Positions 16,553 to 25,253 of a DNA stretch of 47,326 nucleotides are shown here, piece after piece (position 1 is the stretch's first letter; the number at the start of each line of letters is the position of its first letter). Location: the NCBI GenBank assembly GCA_029977865.1, contig JAPOKA010000016.1:1-47326 (forward strand), written 5' to 3'. The stretch is from a bacterium (GTDB lineage: Bacteria > Planctomycetota > Phycisphaerae > Phycisphaerales > SM1A02). The notes under the pieces were generated by a model. That model had not been told where the DNA came from. It saw only the letters and a list, made by a program, of their open reading frames with translations, and made no database searches. Both the position numbers and the translations under genes were made by a program.

Positions 16553-17638
16553 GTGAAGGAACCGATCGTCATCGCCGAGGAAGTTGCCACCGCCCTCGCG
16601 GAGGGACGCGGTGTGGTGGCGCTCGAGACCGCGGTGTTGACCCACGGACTGCCCCGCCGACCGTGGCCGGCGCCGCCGCTGGCGAACTGGATCTGCGATC
16701 GGCACGCCGGCCTCGGCATCGAGTCCGCCTGGCGCGACGATCGACCGATCCACCTCGAAACGGTTCGGCTGATGGCCGAGGCGGTGCGCGCGGCAGGTTC
16801 GGTGCCGGCGGTGGTCGGCATGCTCGACGGTCAACTCCATGTGGGCATGTCCGAGGCGATGCTCGAGCGGCTGGCGGACTCCGATCGCCCCGCGAAACTG
16901 AGCGCTCGCGACCTCGGCGTCGCCGCCGCCTCGCGTCGAGATGGCGGCACCACCGTCGCGGGAACCCTGGCGGCCTGCGGCCTGACCGCGTCGAGTTGCG
17001 GTCGCTCGATCGAGGTGATGGCGACCGGCGGCATCGGCGGCGCTCACCGCGGCTGGAGCCTGTCGGCGGACATCTCCGCCGACCTTCGGCTTCTCTCGGA
17101 GTCTCCGGTGCTGCTGGTGGCGTGCGGGGCGAAGTCGATCCTCGATCTCGACGCGACCGCCGAGATGCTTGACACCTTGGCGGTGCCGGTCGTGGGCTTC
17201 GGGACCGATCACTGGCCGCGGTTCATCTCGCCTCCCGACGGTCGCATTCGCTGCGCCTGGCGGGTCGACGACGCCGCCGCTGCCGCCGCGAGTTGCCGGC
17301 ATCACTGGAGTTCGTTCGCGCAGCGGTCCGCCATGCTGCTCCTGAATCCGCCTCCGTCGGCGTGGGCGCTCGCCGAGGCTGCCGAACTCGATCGCCTGAT
17401 CGCCACCGAGACCGCATCCGCCCACGAGTCCGGCCATCGCGGCGCCGAGGTCACGCCGGTGCTGCTCGAGCGACTGGTCGAACGAACCGGTGGCCGTTCG
17501 CTCCTCGCCAACGTCGCCTTGCTCCTCGCCAACGCCCGCCTTGCCGGCGAAGTCGCCGACCGACTGGCCGGGCTCGATTCACCCGAGAGCCCGCGGCACA
17601 CCGGTGCCGCGTGCGAGATCTCGCCGACCCGCACATGA
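16553..17638 (+). CDS. psuG: Pseudouridine-5'-phosphate glycosidase
   Basis: This 361-aa enzyme splits pseudouridine 5'-phosphate to uracil and ribose 5-phosphate. The family signatures are present: VALETAVLTHGLP near residue 20, GTTVAGTLAAC, GGIGGAHRG near residue 165, ACGAKSILDL, and an Asn-Pro-Pro segment (LLLNPPPSAWAL). The GTG at 16553 is preferred since GGGAG precedes it by 5 nt; ATG 16532 is the alternative. No PsuK kinase gene is adjacent. Its TGA overlaps the ATG of rho, so the two are co-translated, an arrangement I would not expect from function. Confidence 0.88.
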   Translation: MKEPIVIAEEVATALAEGRGVVALETAVLTHGLPRRPWPAPPLANWICDRHAGLGIESAWRDDRPIHLETVRLMAEAVRAAGSVPAVVGMLDGQLHVGMSEAMLERLADSDRPAKLSARDLGVAAASRRDGGTTVAGTLAACGLTASSCGRSIEVMATGGIGGAHRGWSLSADISADLRLLSESPVLLVACGAKSILDLDATAEMLDTLAVPVVGFGTDHWPRFISPPDGRIRCAWRVDDAAAAAASCRHHWSSFAQRSAMLLLNPPPSAWALAEAAELDRLIATETASAHESGHRGAEVTPVLLERLVERTGGRSLLANVALLLANARLAGEVADRLAGLDSPESPRHTGAACEISPTRT

Positions 17639-19200
17639 ACCAGCACGCCGATCCGACGGCCACCGTCGATTCCGACTCCGCTCATTCCCCGATCCTCGAA
17701 ATGACCGTGATGGAACCAGACTCACCAACCGGAACTCCGCCAGTCGCCGACTCCGAGGGATCGGCCGCGCCGGCCAAGAAGAAGCGGGTGCGACGGCGCA
17801 AGAGCGCCGCGACCACAGACTCGTCCACTCCGCCGGCGACGGCCGAGGAGTCCGGCGAGGCCGCTCCTGCAAAGGAAGACCGTGCCGAAGGCGAGAACGC
17901 CTCGACGACTTCGCCCGAGTCCGGATCTGATTCGGCGCCGGAGGCGGGCGAGGCCAACGGCGAACCCGGGAGCGGGCGCCGCAAGCGCCGTCGTCGCCGC
18001 CGCCGCCGAGGCAAGGCGGCACTGGGTCCGGATGGGCAGCCGCTTCCGCCGGCCGCCGCCGGCGGATCCCCGCCGCCGCAGGCTGCGCCCGAACCGATCG
18101 AGGTCGAGGAGCGCGAGGGCGTCATCGAGATCGATGGTGGCGAAGGACGGTTGCGGCAGTTCTCCAACGGCTTCGTCGCCTCGCCCGCGGATGCGTCGGT
18201 CTCGCGATCGATGATCGACCGGCACCGGCTTCGGCCCTGCCAGAAGCTCCGCGTCAAGACCGGCCGACTCAAGGGCCAGGCCCGTCCCGCCGTGCTCGAG
18301 GTGCTCGAGGTCGAGGGGCTCGCCCTCGAGTCCTACTTCGATCGCCCGACCTATCCCGAACTCACGCCCCTCGACCCTCAGCCCCGCATCGAGCTCGAGT
18401 ATCCGGGCTGTCCGCCGGCGAATCGGCTCATCGATCTCTTCTGCCCGATCGGCTTCGGAACCCGCGGTCTCATCGTCGCGCCTCCCAAGGCCGGCAAGAC
18501 CATCCTGCTCAAGGACATCGCCGCGGGAATCAAGCACAACTATCCCGAGGTCGAGTTGGTGGCCCTCTTGATCGACGAGCGTCCCGAGGAAGTCACCGAC
18601 TTCCGCCGCAACGTGCCCGCGACGGTGCTGGCCTCGAGCAACGATCAGGATGTCGAGGCCCACATCACCCTTGGCATCGCCGCCATCGAACGGGCCAAGC
18701 GACTCGTCGAAGCCGGACGCGACGTGGTGGTGCTGCTCGACTCGCTCACCCGCCTCGGCCGAGCCTTCAACAACAGCCGCCGATTCGGCTCCGGTGGCCG
18801 CACCATGTCCGGCGGACTCGACTCGCGGGCGCTTGAAGTTCCCAAGCAGCTCTTCGGCGCCGCCCGCAAGGCCGAGGAAGGCGGCTCGCTCACCATCATC
18901 GCCAGCTGCCTCGTCGACACCGGCTCCCGCGCCGACCAGATCATCTTCGAGGAGTTCAAGGGCACCGGCAACATGGAGCTGATCCTCGATCGCTCGATCT
19001 CGGAGAAGCGGGTCTTCCCCGCGATCAATCTGGCAGCCTCCGGCACTCGCAAGGAGCACCTCCTGCTCAGCGAGCGCGAGCTCAAGACCATCACCGCCCT
19101 GCGGCGCCGACTCCTGAGCCTCCCCCCGGCGGTTCAGATCGAGCAACTCCTCGCGGCACTCAAGCGCTTCGAGACCAACGAGCGCCTCGTGGCGGGCTGA
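17635..19200 (+). CDS. rho: Transcription termination factor Rho with long disordered basic N-terminus
   Basis: This is a 521-aa Rho. Residues 1-160 are low-complexity Ala/Pro/Ser/Glu with two basic clusters (KKKRVRRRK near 48-56 and RRKRRRRRRRR near 115-125), like the RNA-binding insertions of actinobacterial and planctomycete Rho. Residues about 160-240 form the cold-shock-like RNA-binding domain. The ATPase part has Walker A PPKAGKT (283-289), LLIDERPEEVTDF and the Q/R-loop region SGGLDSRALEVPK. It is a hexameric RNA helicase that ends transcripts. The start overlaps psuG (ATGA). Confidence 0.95.
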   Translation: MNQHADPTATVDSDSAHSPILEMTVMEPDSPTGTPPVADSEGSAAPAKKKRVRRRKSAATTDSSTPPATAEESGEAAPAKEDRAEGENASTTSPESGSDSAPEAGEANGEPGSGRRKRRRRRRRRGKAALGPDGQPLPPAAAGGSPPPQAAPEPIEVEEREGVIEIDGGEGRLRQFSNGFVASPADASVSRSMIDRHRLRPCQKLRVKTGRLKGQARPAVLEVLEVEGLALESYFDRPTYPELTPLDPQPRIELEYPGCPPANRLIDLFCPIGFGTRGLIVAPPKAGKTILLKDIAAGIKHNYPEVELVALLIDERPEEVTDFRRNVPATVLASSNDQDVEAHITLGIAAIERAKRLVEAGRDVVVLLDSLTRLGRAFNNSRRFGSGGRTMSGGLDSRALEVPKQLFGAARKAEEGGSLTIIASCLVDTGSRADQIIFEEFKGTGNMELILDRSISEKRVFPAINLAASGTRKEHLLLSERELKTITALRRRLLSLPPAVQIEQLLAALKRFETNERLVAG

Positions 19201-19349
19201 ACCGAGCGGCCGCCTGCCGCGCCGGCTCGATCGGCGTCATTCGAATTCGTCTCCATCGACCACCTCGTGCCACACCCCGGGGCGGTTCGGACGGGTGTGT
19301 CGATGGCGGCTCGTAGTCAACTTGACGGGGTTGTGGTACACCCACCCGC

Positions 19350-20627
19350 ATGGCGAGCGAGTCACGGCAGAATCTGGTGGCGGGTCTCTTCGTCCTGGTG
19401 GGAGTCGTGCTGGCCTGCGCGACCCTGGTGGTGATTCAGCAGCTCACCCTGACGCCTCGCAGCCGCTATCAGGTCCGATTCACGGTGGCGGAAGGCGTGG
19501 GCGGTCTCGCCTCGGGGTCGGATGTTCGGGTCGGCGGACTCGCCCGAGGAAGCGTCACCGCGGTCACACCCGAGTTCGCCACCAACGGGCGGCTCGACTC
19601 GCTGACGGTCACCATCGAGGTCGACGACACCATCGAGATCTTCGAGGACGCCAAGGTGCTGCGGATGACCCCGCTCCTCGGCAACACCGGGTTCCTGAAC
19701 TTCGTGAGCCTCGGCGGCGAGAAGCCGCGGCTCGCCGCAGGCGGCGAGATCGCCGCGACGCCAAGCCCCGGCATGCTCGCCACGATCGTGGGCGGCGAGA
19801 ACGCCGACCAGATCGGGACGGTGATCTCGAACCTCGAGAGCGCCTCCGAACTCCTCGGCACCCAGGTTCCCCGCGACTACGACGAGTATGTGCGACCCAC
19901 GCTCGCGGACATCCGCACCGTGGCAGGAGATGTGGCGAATCGTTGGCCCAACTGGAGCGGCGACGTCACCGAGACCCTCGACAACGCCGTCAAGGCTTCC
20001 GTGAACCTGATCGCCGGAATCGACGACGCGCGTGCGCTCATCGCCGAGGCCCGGAAGCCGGTGGGCGAGATCGCCGACCTCGTCGAGGCCAACGCCCCCA
20101 AGGTCGAGGAGATCGTCACCGCCGCGCTCGATGTCAGCGATCGAGCCGGCACCCTGCTCAAGAGCCTCAACGAGGAGGCCATGCCGAAACTGCTCTCGGT
20201 GCTTGAAGGCGCCCAGAGCGGAATCGACCAACTGAACTCGCTCATCGGGAGGCTCTCTCCGGAGATCCTCGCCCAGCTCCCGCAAGTGCGGGCGATGCTG
20301 ACCGACCTGCGGGAGTCTTCGAGCGAGGTCAAGCTGGCCATGATCGAGATCCGCCGCAATCCGTGGCGGCTGCTCTACCAGCCGACCACCGAGCTCATCG
20401 CCCACGAGAACCTCTACGACGCGGCGCGAAACTTCACCCTCGCGACAGCCGACCTCAAGGTCGCGAGCGAGTCGCTCGAGGAGATCCTCGCCGCCGACCC
20501 GCAGGCCTTCGACCAGGATCCGGAACTCCTTCGCAGCCTGCAGCAGAACCTCGGCGACCAGTTGCGTCGATACGAGGACGCGCAGCGGGACCTCTTCCGC
20601 ATCATCCTCGCCAAGCCCTCCCCGTGA
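19350..20627 (+). CDS. MCE/MlaD-domain protein 1
   Basis: This 425-aa protein has one N-terminal transmembrane helix (LVAGLFVLVGVVLACATLVV) and an MCE domain at about residues 38-125 (FTVAEGVGGLASGSDVRVGGL, GNTGFLNF). A long helical, coiled-coil-like region of about 300 residues follows. MCE proteins form hexameric rings or tubes that carry lipids between inner and outer membranes. The permease (MlaE) and ATPase (MlaF) partners are not in the window. The stop overlaps the next MCE gene (GTGA). Confidence 0.85.
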   Translation: MASESRQNLVAGLFVLVGVVLACATLVVIQQLTLTPRSRYQVRFTVAEGVGGLASGSDVRVGGLARGSVTAVTPEFATNGRLDSLTVTIEVDDTIEIFEDAKVLRMTPLLGNTGFLNFVSLGGEKPRLAAGGEIAATPSPGMLATIVGGENADQIGTVISNLESASELLGTQVPRDYDEYVRPTLADIRTVAGDVANRWPNWSGDVTETLDNAVKASVNLIAGIDDARALIAEARKPVGEIADLVEANAPKVEEIVTAALDVSDRAGTLLKSLNEEAMPKLLSVLEGAQSGIDQLNSLIGRLSPEILAQLPQVRAMLTDLRESSSEVKLAMIEIRRNPWRLLYQPTTELIAHENLYDAARNFTLATADLKVASESLEEILAADPQAFDQDPELLRSLQQNLGDQLRRYEDAQRDLFRIILAKPSP

Positions 20628-21895
20628 GCGGTTCGGCCCGCAACCTCGAACGAACCGGGATGGTGGTGCTGCTCGCCGCCGCGGTCGTGTTCGCCGGGGC
20701 GATGATCCTGCCGCGGCTTCCCTGGACCCCGACTCGCGAGTACTGGTTCACGGTGCCACTCGCGCAGGGTGTGAAGACGCTGACGCCGGGTTCGACGGTT
20801 CAGGTGAGCGGACTCTCCGTCGGTGAAGTGACTTCGATCGAGTCCATCTCGAGCGCCGATGGCAACGAGTTGAAGGTCGCATTCAGCCTGTCGGGGGCCT
20901 ACCGCCTCCGTCTTGGTGCGGCGGCGCAGCTCACCTCGGGGTTCATCTCCGCGGGAACAACCGTCGATCTCGTGAACGCCTTCGATCCGGCGCAGCCGGA
21001 ACTCGACTCCGGGCGCATCGACGTACTTCCGCCGAAGCCGGCTTTCGAAGTGGTGTTCGGTGCGCAGCGTTGGGCGAAGATCCAGGAGATCTCGGCGCGT
21101 CTGCAGTCCACCGCGGAGTGGTTCCCGAGGGCGCGAACCGAGTTCGAGGGCGACCTCGAGTCGATCCGCGGCGACCTCGCGCCGATCGCCAGTTCCGCCG
21201 CCGCGAACTCCCCGCGTTGGGCGGGCTCGGTCGAGTCCATCCGCGAGGACCTCTCCATCTTCAAGGAACGGACCCGAGGCGTGGCCGACGAGAGCGACGG
21301 AGTGAGCCGGTCGTGGCATCGGCTCGCCTCCGCCTTCGCGGCGGTTCGCGATCCCTTCAAGACGGTGGCGCCGGCAGCCGGCGGCAACATCGCCGAACTC
21401 GGTCTTCTCGACTCGCTGCCGGAATTCTCGCGTTTCACCGGTCGCTTCGATCGATTGGCAGAGGCGGCGGTCGCCCTCTCGGGCACCTGGACTCGGTTCG
21501 TGGCGCCGCTTCGCGGCCCTTGGGAGTGGCTCGCGCAGGACCTCGACATCGTGCGGGCCAACACCACGCTCACCAGCGGCCAGTTCGATGCGTTCCTCGC
21601 CGACGCGAAGTCGGATCCGCTTCCCTATCTGCTCGAGTCGCTCGCAGTCGTGGTGGGCACGCTTCCCTCGATGGACATGCTCGAGCGGGAGCACGCCGAC
21701 GAGTGCATCCGCCAGTTCGCTCGCGCCGCCTCCGACCTTCGCGAGGCAGTGGCCGCCATCGAATCGTGGCGTCAGCAGCCGATCTCGGTGGGCCTGCAAC
21801 TGCCGCCGCACCTGCGGGAGCGACTTGAGAAGGCCAAGGCGTCGTGGACCGCGGCGAGCGAGGCGCTCTTCCGCCTGCGGATGTCGAGTCCGTGA
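20624..21895 (+). CDS. MCE/MlaD-domain protein 2
   Basis: This is a 423-aa protein with the same layout as its upstream neighbour: a membrane helix (MVVLLAAAVVFAGAMILP), an MCE domain (PLAQGVKTLTPGSTVQVSGLSVGEV, then SAGTTVDLVN), and a long helical C-terminal half. GTG 20624 overlaps the previous stop, which argues for translational coupling and a joint complex, perhaps a mixed MCE ring for phospholipid transport. The two proteins share little sequence outside the MCE core, so this is an old duplication or independent recruitment. Confidence 0.83.
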   Translation: MSGSARNLERTGMVVLLAAAVVFAGAMILPRLPWTPTREYWFTVPLAQGVKTLTPGSTVQVSGLSVGEVTSIESISSADGNELKVAFSLSGAYRLRLGAAAQLTSGFISAGTTVDLVNAFDPAQPELDSGRIDVLPPKPAFEVVFGAQRWAKIQEISARLQSTAEWFPRARTEFEGDLESIRGDLAPIASSAAANSPRWAGSVESIREDLSIFKERTRGVADESDGVSRSWHRLASAFAAVRDPFKTVAPAAGGNIAELGLLDSLPEFSRFTGRFDRLAEAAVALSGTWTRFVAPLRGPWEWLAQDLDIVRANTTLTSGQFDAFLADAKSDPLPYLLESLAVVVGTLPSMDMLEREHADECIRQFARAASDLREAVAAIESWRQQPISVGLQLPPHLRERLEKAKASWTAASEALFRLRMSSP

Positions 21896-22740
21896 GCGGA
21901 TCGCCTGCCGCGATCTGGATCGACGATCCCGACGACCCTCGACTCGATCCCTTCCGAAACATCCGTGAGCGCGAGCTGCGCGGCGATTCCGGTCGATTTC
22001 TCGCCGAGTCGCTGCGGGTGGTGCGGCGGCTGCTCGCAAGCGAATGGGAGATCGACCTTCTGCTGCTGAACCGGACCGCACACCGGGCGCTCGCGCCCGA
22101 TCTCGCGGCGCGAGCGCCGCGGGGCCGCGGGCCCGGATCGATCCTTGAGGTGCCTGATGGACTCGAGGCCACCATCGCCGGCGCGCGATTCCACGGTGGG
22201 GCGCTTGCCCTGGGAGTGCGTCACCGACATCCGGCGCTCGACGCGGTGATCCCCGATCCGACCACCCGGCCCGCTCCGAGAGTGCTGCTGCTCGAAGGGC
22301 TCACCCATCCCGACAACATCGGATCGATCCTGCGCAGCGCCGACTGCCTCGGCGCCGCGGCGGTGGTGATGGATGCACGCTGCGCCGATCCCCTGCTGCG
22401 TGCGGCGATCCGATTCTCGATGGGACGGGTCTTCTCACTGCCTTGGACGGTGGTCGACTCGCTGCCCGCGGCCGGGAGGACCTTGCGGCAGGCGGGTTGG
22501 CACCTCGTCGCCGCCGAGGCCTCGGCAGAGTCGGTTCCGCCGCGCGAACTTCCCCGCGATCGCCCTCTTGCGATCTGGCTCGGCTCGGAGGGACATGGCA
22601 TTTGCCCCGAACACCTGGACCTCGCCGATCAGGTGGTGCGCATTCCGACCGCCGGCGGCACCGTCGATGCCGGCGGCGAGGAGCGTTCGCTCAATGTGGC
22701 GATCGCTGCGGCGATCCTGCTCTACGAGGCTTCGCGCTGA
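21892..22740 (+). CDS. SpoU (TrmH)-family RNA 2'-O-methyltransferase
   Basis: This 282-aa protein begins with an N-terminal substrate-binding domain (residues 1-115; FLAESLRVVRRLL is typical). The SPOUT knot follows: motif 1 HPDNIGSILRSA near residue 140, motif 2 IWLGSEGHGI, and motif 3 IPTAGGTVDAGGEERSLNVAIAAAI. The enzyme transfers a methyl group from S-adenosylmethionine to the ribose of a tRNA or rRNA nucleotide; which one cannot be told. GTG 21892 overlaps the upstream MCE stop (GTGA). It converges with murA across a gap of only 9 bp. Confidence 0.88.
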   Translation: MSGSPAAIWIDDPDDPRLDPFRNIRERELRGDSGRFLAESLRVVRRLLASEWEIDLLLLNRTAHRALAPDLAARAPRGRGPGSILEVPDGLEATIAGARFHGGALALGVRHRHPALDAVIPDPTTRPAPRVLLLEGLTHPDNIGSILRSADCLGAAAVVMDARCADPLLRAAIRFSMGRVFSLPWTVVDSLPAAGRTLRQAGWHLVAAEASAESVPPRELPRDRPLAIWLGSEGHGICPEHLDLADQVVRIPTAGGTVDAGGEERSLNVAIAAAILLYEASR

Positions 22741-22749
22741 CGAGCCCGT

Positions 22750-24090
22750 TCAGGCGCTGCCCGCGAGTTCGGCGGGAACCGGCGGGACCGCGGTCGATCC
22801 GAGTTCCTTCTCGTCGACCCGTTCGATCGAGGCACCGATCGAGTTCAGCGCCACCTCCATCTGGTGGTAGCCGCGATCGAGGTGGTAGACCCGGTGCACG
22901 ATGGTCTCGCCTTCGGCGGCGAGCCCCGCCAGCACCAGCGAAGCCGAGGCCCGCAGGTCGCCAGCCATCACCGGCGCGCCGATCAAGGCCGGACCGCCCG
23001 CCACCACCACCACCGATCCCTGGCGGAAGAGGCTCGCCCCCATGCGAGTCAGTTCGGCGACGTGCATGAACCGCTCGGGGTAGATCTTCTCGGTGATCAC
23101 ACTGTTGCCGCGAGCCAGGCAGAGCAGGGCCATGAACTGGGCCTGCAGGTCGGTCGGGAATCCCGGATGCGGTTGGGTGGTGACCACGGTGGGACGAAGG
23201 TTTCGCTCCGAGCTCACTCGCACCGCGCAGCGAGTCGGGTCCGCCGTTGGATCAAGCGGATCGATGCGGACTCCCACCTGCTGCAGTCGATCGATGGTGG
23301 CGAGAAGGGCGTCGTAGGGGAAGTCCTCGAGTTCGACGTCGCCGTTGGTCATGGCCGCGGCGATGGCGTAGGTCCCCGCCACGATGCGATCGGGAATCAC
23401 CGCGTGATCGGCCCCGCCAAGCTGCTCGACGCCCTCGATGCGGATCCGCGGACCGCCCGCGCCGGTGATTCGCGCCCCCATCGAGTTGAGCAGCCTCGCC
23501 AGGTCGACGATCTCGGGCTCGCAGGCGGCCGACTCGATGATGGTGGTGCCCTCGGCGAGGCACGCGGCGCTCATCACGTTCGCGGTGCCGAGCACCGTCG
23601 ATCCGAAGGGGCCGCCAAGGAACACGGTGGCGCCGCGAAGCCGCGAGGCGGTCGCGATGATGTCGCCCCCTTCGAGACGAATCCTCGCACCGAGGGCCTC
23701 GAGCCCGCGAAGGTGCAGGTCGACCGGCCGGGCGCCGAACGCGCAGCCTCCGGGCATCGCGACCACGGCGCGGCGGCGGCGGGCCAGCATCGGACCGAGC
23801 ACGCAGATGCTCGCCCGCATGGTGCGGACGATCTCGTAGCGGGCGTGGCTTCGGTCGGGATCGACGCATTTGAGATCGAGGCGATCGCCGTGGCGGTCGA
23901 CCTGCATCCCCAACTCGCCGAGCAGACCCCCCATGTTCCGCACATCGCTCAGGTCGGGGACGTTGCGCAGATGGACCGGCTCGTCCGCAAGCAGCGAGGC
24001 GGCCATCAACGGCAGTGCGGCGTTCTTCGATCCATCGACGCGGAGGCGGCCGGCAAGTCGACGACCACCCTGAATTCTGAAGGTGTGCAT
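22750..24090 (-). CDS. murA: UDP-N-acetylglucosamine 1-carboxyvinyltransferase MurA
   Basis: This 446-aa enzyme transfers enolpyruvate from PEP to UDP-GlcNAc, the first committed step of peptidoglycan synthesis. [17 protein letters not shown] opens the first inside-out barrel. The catalytic Cys116 sits in [17 protein letters not shown], so the enzyme should be of the fosfomycin-sensitive type. [12 protein letters not shown] and [11 protein letters not shown] are further signatures. ATG 24090 is the first family-consistent start, although the frame stays open upstream to 24234. Together with alr it shows that this organism makes peptidoglycan. Confidence 0.95.
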   Translation of the reverse strand: MHTFRIQGGRRLAGRLRVDGSKNAALPLMAASLLADEPVHLRNVPDLSDVRNMGGLLGELGMQVDRHGDRLDLKCVDPDRSHARYEIVRTMRASICVLGPMLARRRRAVVAMPGGCAFGARPVDLHLRGLEALGARIRLEGGDIIATASRLRGATVFLGGPFGSTVLGTANVMSAACLAEGTTIIESAACEPEIVDLARLLNSMGARITGAGGPRIRIEGVEQLGGADHAVIPDRIVAGTYAIAAAMTNGDVELEDFPYDALLATIDRLQQVGVRIDPLDPTADPTRCAVRVSSERNLRPTVVTTQPHPGFPTDLQAQFMALLCLARGNSVITEKIYPERFMHVAELTRMGASLFRQGSVVVVAGGPALIGAPVMAGDLRASASLVLAGLAAEGETIVHRVYHLDRGYHQMEVALNSIGASIERVDEKELGSTAVPPVPAELAGSA

Positions 24091-24307
24091 GGAGCGGCGG
24101 GTCCGTCCGGGAAGGCGCGGGGTTCCGTGAAGGATCGGACCGCCACGGGCTTCCGCTGCAGCGGAAGACCGCGCCGTCCGCACAGACCATCCGGACGAAA
24201 GGGGATCCGTTCCCTCCGCCCGGACGACGCTCACCGGATCCTACCGGTTCGCCGATCCACCGGGGGTGCGGGCGATCAGTCGTGTCCCGCACGGAGGAGA
24301 AGGAACC

Positions 24308-25180
24308 ATGCGCATTCGACGCAGCGTGCTCGCCACCATTGTGGCCCTCGGCGCCAGCCAACCGGCACTCGCCACCGATCCCCCGGCACAGTTCACCTTG
24401 ATCGGCACCGTGCGCGACTTCAAGGAGCGGACCGTGCTCGGCGGTCACCCCGACTTCGAGAAGTCGCCCGATGGGGGATTCGGCCTCTACTGCGGCAACA
24501 CCGCCAGCAGCCTCGACGCCGATCGCAAGCCGGTCTTCGTGGGCGGTGGTCGCAAGGTGCTCTGGCCCTTCCGCACCGCCTCGGGACTGCAGATCGCACC
24601 CCACCTCTACAACACCGCCCTCGGAGACAAGCCCGGATACTGGGGGGCCTACGACTCCGGCGGCGTGACCTCGGCGGCGAGCTTCAATCAGTGGTTCCGG
24701 GATGTGCCGGGCCTCAACGTCTCGCAGAACCTCTCCATCGAGCTGAACCGCGGGGCCGACGGGCTCTACGTCTTCGACAGTGCGGTGGCCGAGCCCTACA
24801 AGTCGCTCGGCGGGTTCTTCCCGATCGACGACCAGCTCTTCGGGAACTCCGGAGGCGAGCCTCAGCACAACTTCCACTTCACCTTCGAGCTGCGGGCGGA
24901 GTTCACCTACGACGCCAACGCGGCACAGGTCTTCACCTTCACCGGCGACGACGACGTCTACGTCTTCATCAACGAGCAGCTGGTGATCGACCTCGGTGGC
25001 GTGCACGGCGTGACCACCCAGAGCGTTCCGCTCGATCGCCTGGGACTCGAGAGCGGCCAGACCTACCGGCTCGACTTCTTCTTCGCCGAACGGCACCGCA
25101 CCCAGTCGAACTTCCGCATCACCACCAACATGGTGCTGGAGCCGGCGCCGACCCAGACCATCACCGCCGCCTTCGACTGA
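24308..25180 (+). CDS. Secreted fibro-slime domain protein
   Basis: This 290-aa protein starts at ATG 24308, just after a strong GGAGGAGAAGGA ribosome site. The signal peptide is MRIRRSVLATIVALGASQPA. Residues about 25-150 carry TLIGTVRDFKERTVLGGHPDFE, the start of the fibro-slime domain. The domain ends with FTFTGDDDVYVFINEQLVIDLGG and a DFFFAERHRTQSNFRI-type strand, related to the PA14 fold. Such proteins occur at the surface of slime-forming bacteria; the ligand is probably carbohydrate or cell surface. A terminator hairpin lies downstream. Confidence 0.82.
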   Translation: MRIRRSVLATIVALGASQPALATDPPAQFTLIGTVRDFKERTVLGGHPDFEKSPDGGFGLYCGNTASSLDADRKPVFVGGGRKVLWPFRTASGLQIAPHLYNTALGDKPGYWGAYDSGGVTSAASFNQWFRDVPGLNVSQNLSIELNRGADGLYVFDSAVAEPYKSLGGFFPIDDQLFGNSGGEPQHNFHFTFELRAEFTYDANAAQVFTFTGDDDVYVFINEQLVIDLGGVHGVTTQSVPLDRLGLESGQTYRLDFFFAERHRTQSNFRITTNMVLEPAPTQTITAAFD

Positions 25181-25211
25181 CCGATCCGCTCGAAGGACAT
25201 CCAGGACCTTC

Positions 25212-25241
25212 GACCGCCGCCCGCACGCCGGGCGGCGGTCT
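25212..25241 (+). terminator. Intrinsic terminator after the fibro-slime gene
   Basis: The stem is perfect over 12 bp: GACCGCCGCCCG (25212-25223) paired with CGGGCGGCGGTC (25229-25240), loop CACGC, then TT. The poly-T tract is very short. The hairpin abuts the -10 box of the next gene. Confidence 0.6.
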
Positions 25242-25247
25242 TACACT
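25242..25247 (+). promoter_or_regulatory. Candidate -10 box (TACACT) for a leaderless FNR transcript
   Basis: TACACT, then GGCCCC, then GTG 25254. The 6-nt gap would place the transcript start at the GTG. The upstream hairpin takes up the -35 position. Confidence 0.4.
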
Positions 25248-25253
25248 GGCCCC

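Noticed and set aside
19201-19240. Imperfect GC-rich inverted repeat after rho as a terminator
   Set aside because: The arms pair only with a bulge and no T tract follows, so it was not called.
19322-19342. TTGACG with TACACC before the first MCE gene as a promoter
   Set aside because: The two elements are only 9 bp apart, far too close for a sigma-70 promoter, and TACACC lacks the final T.
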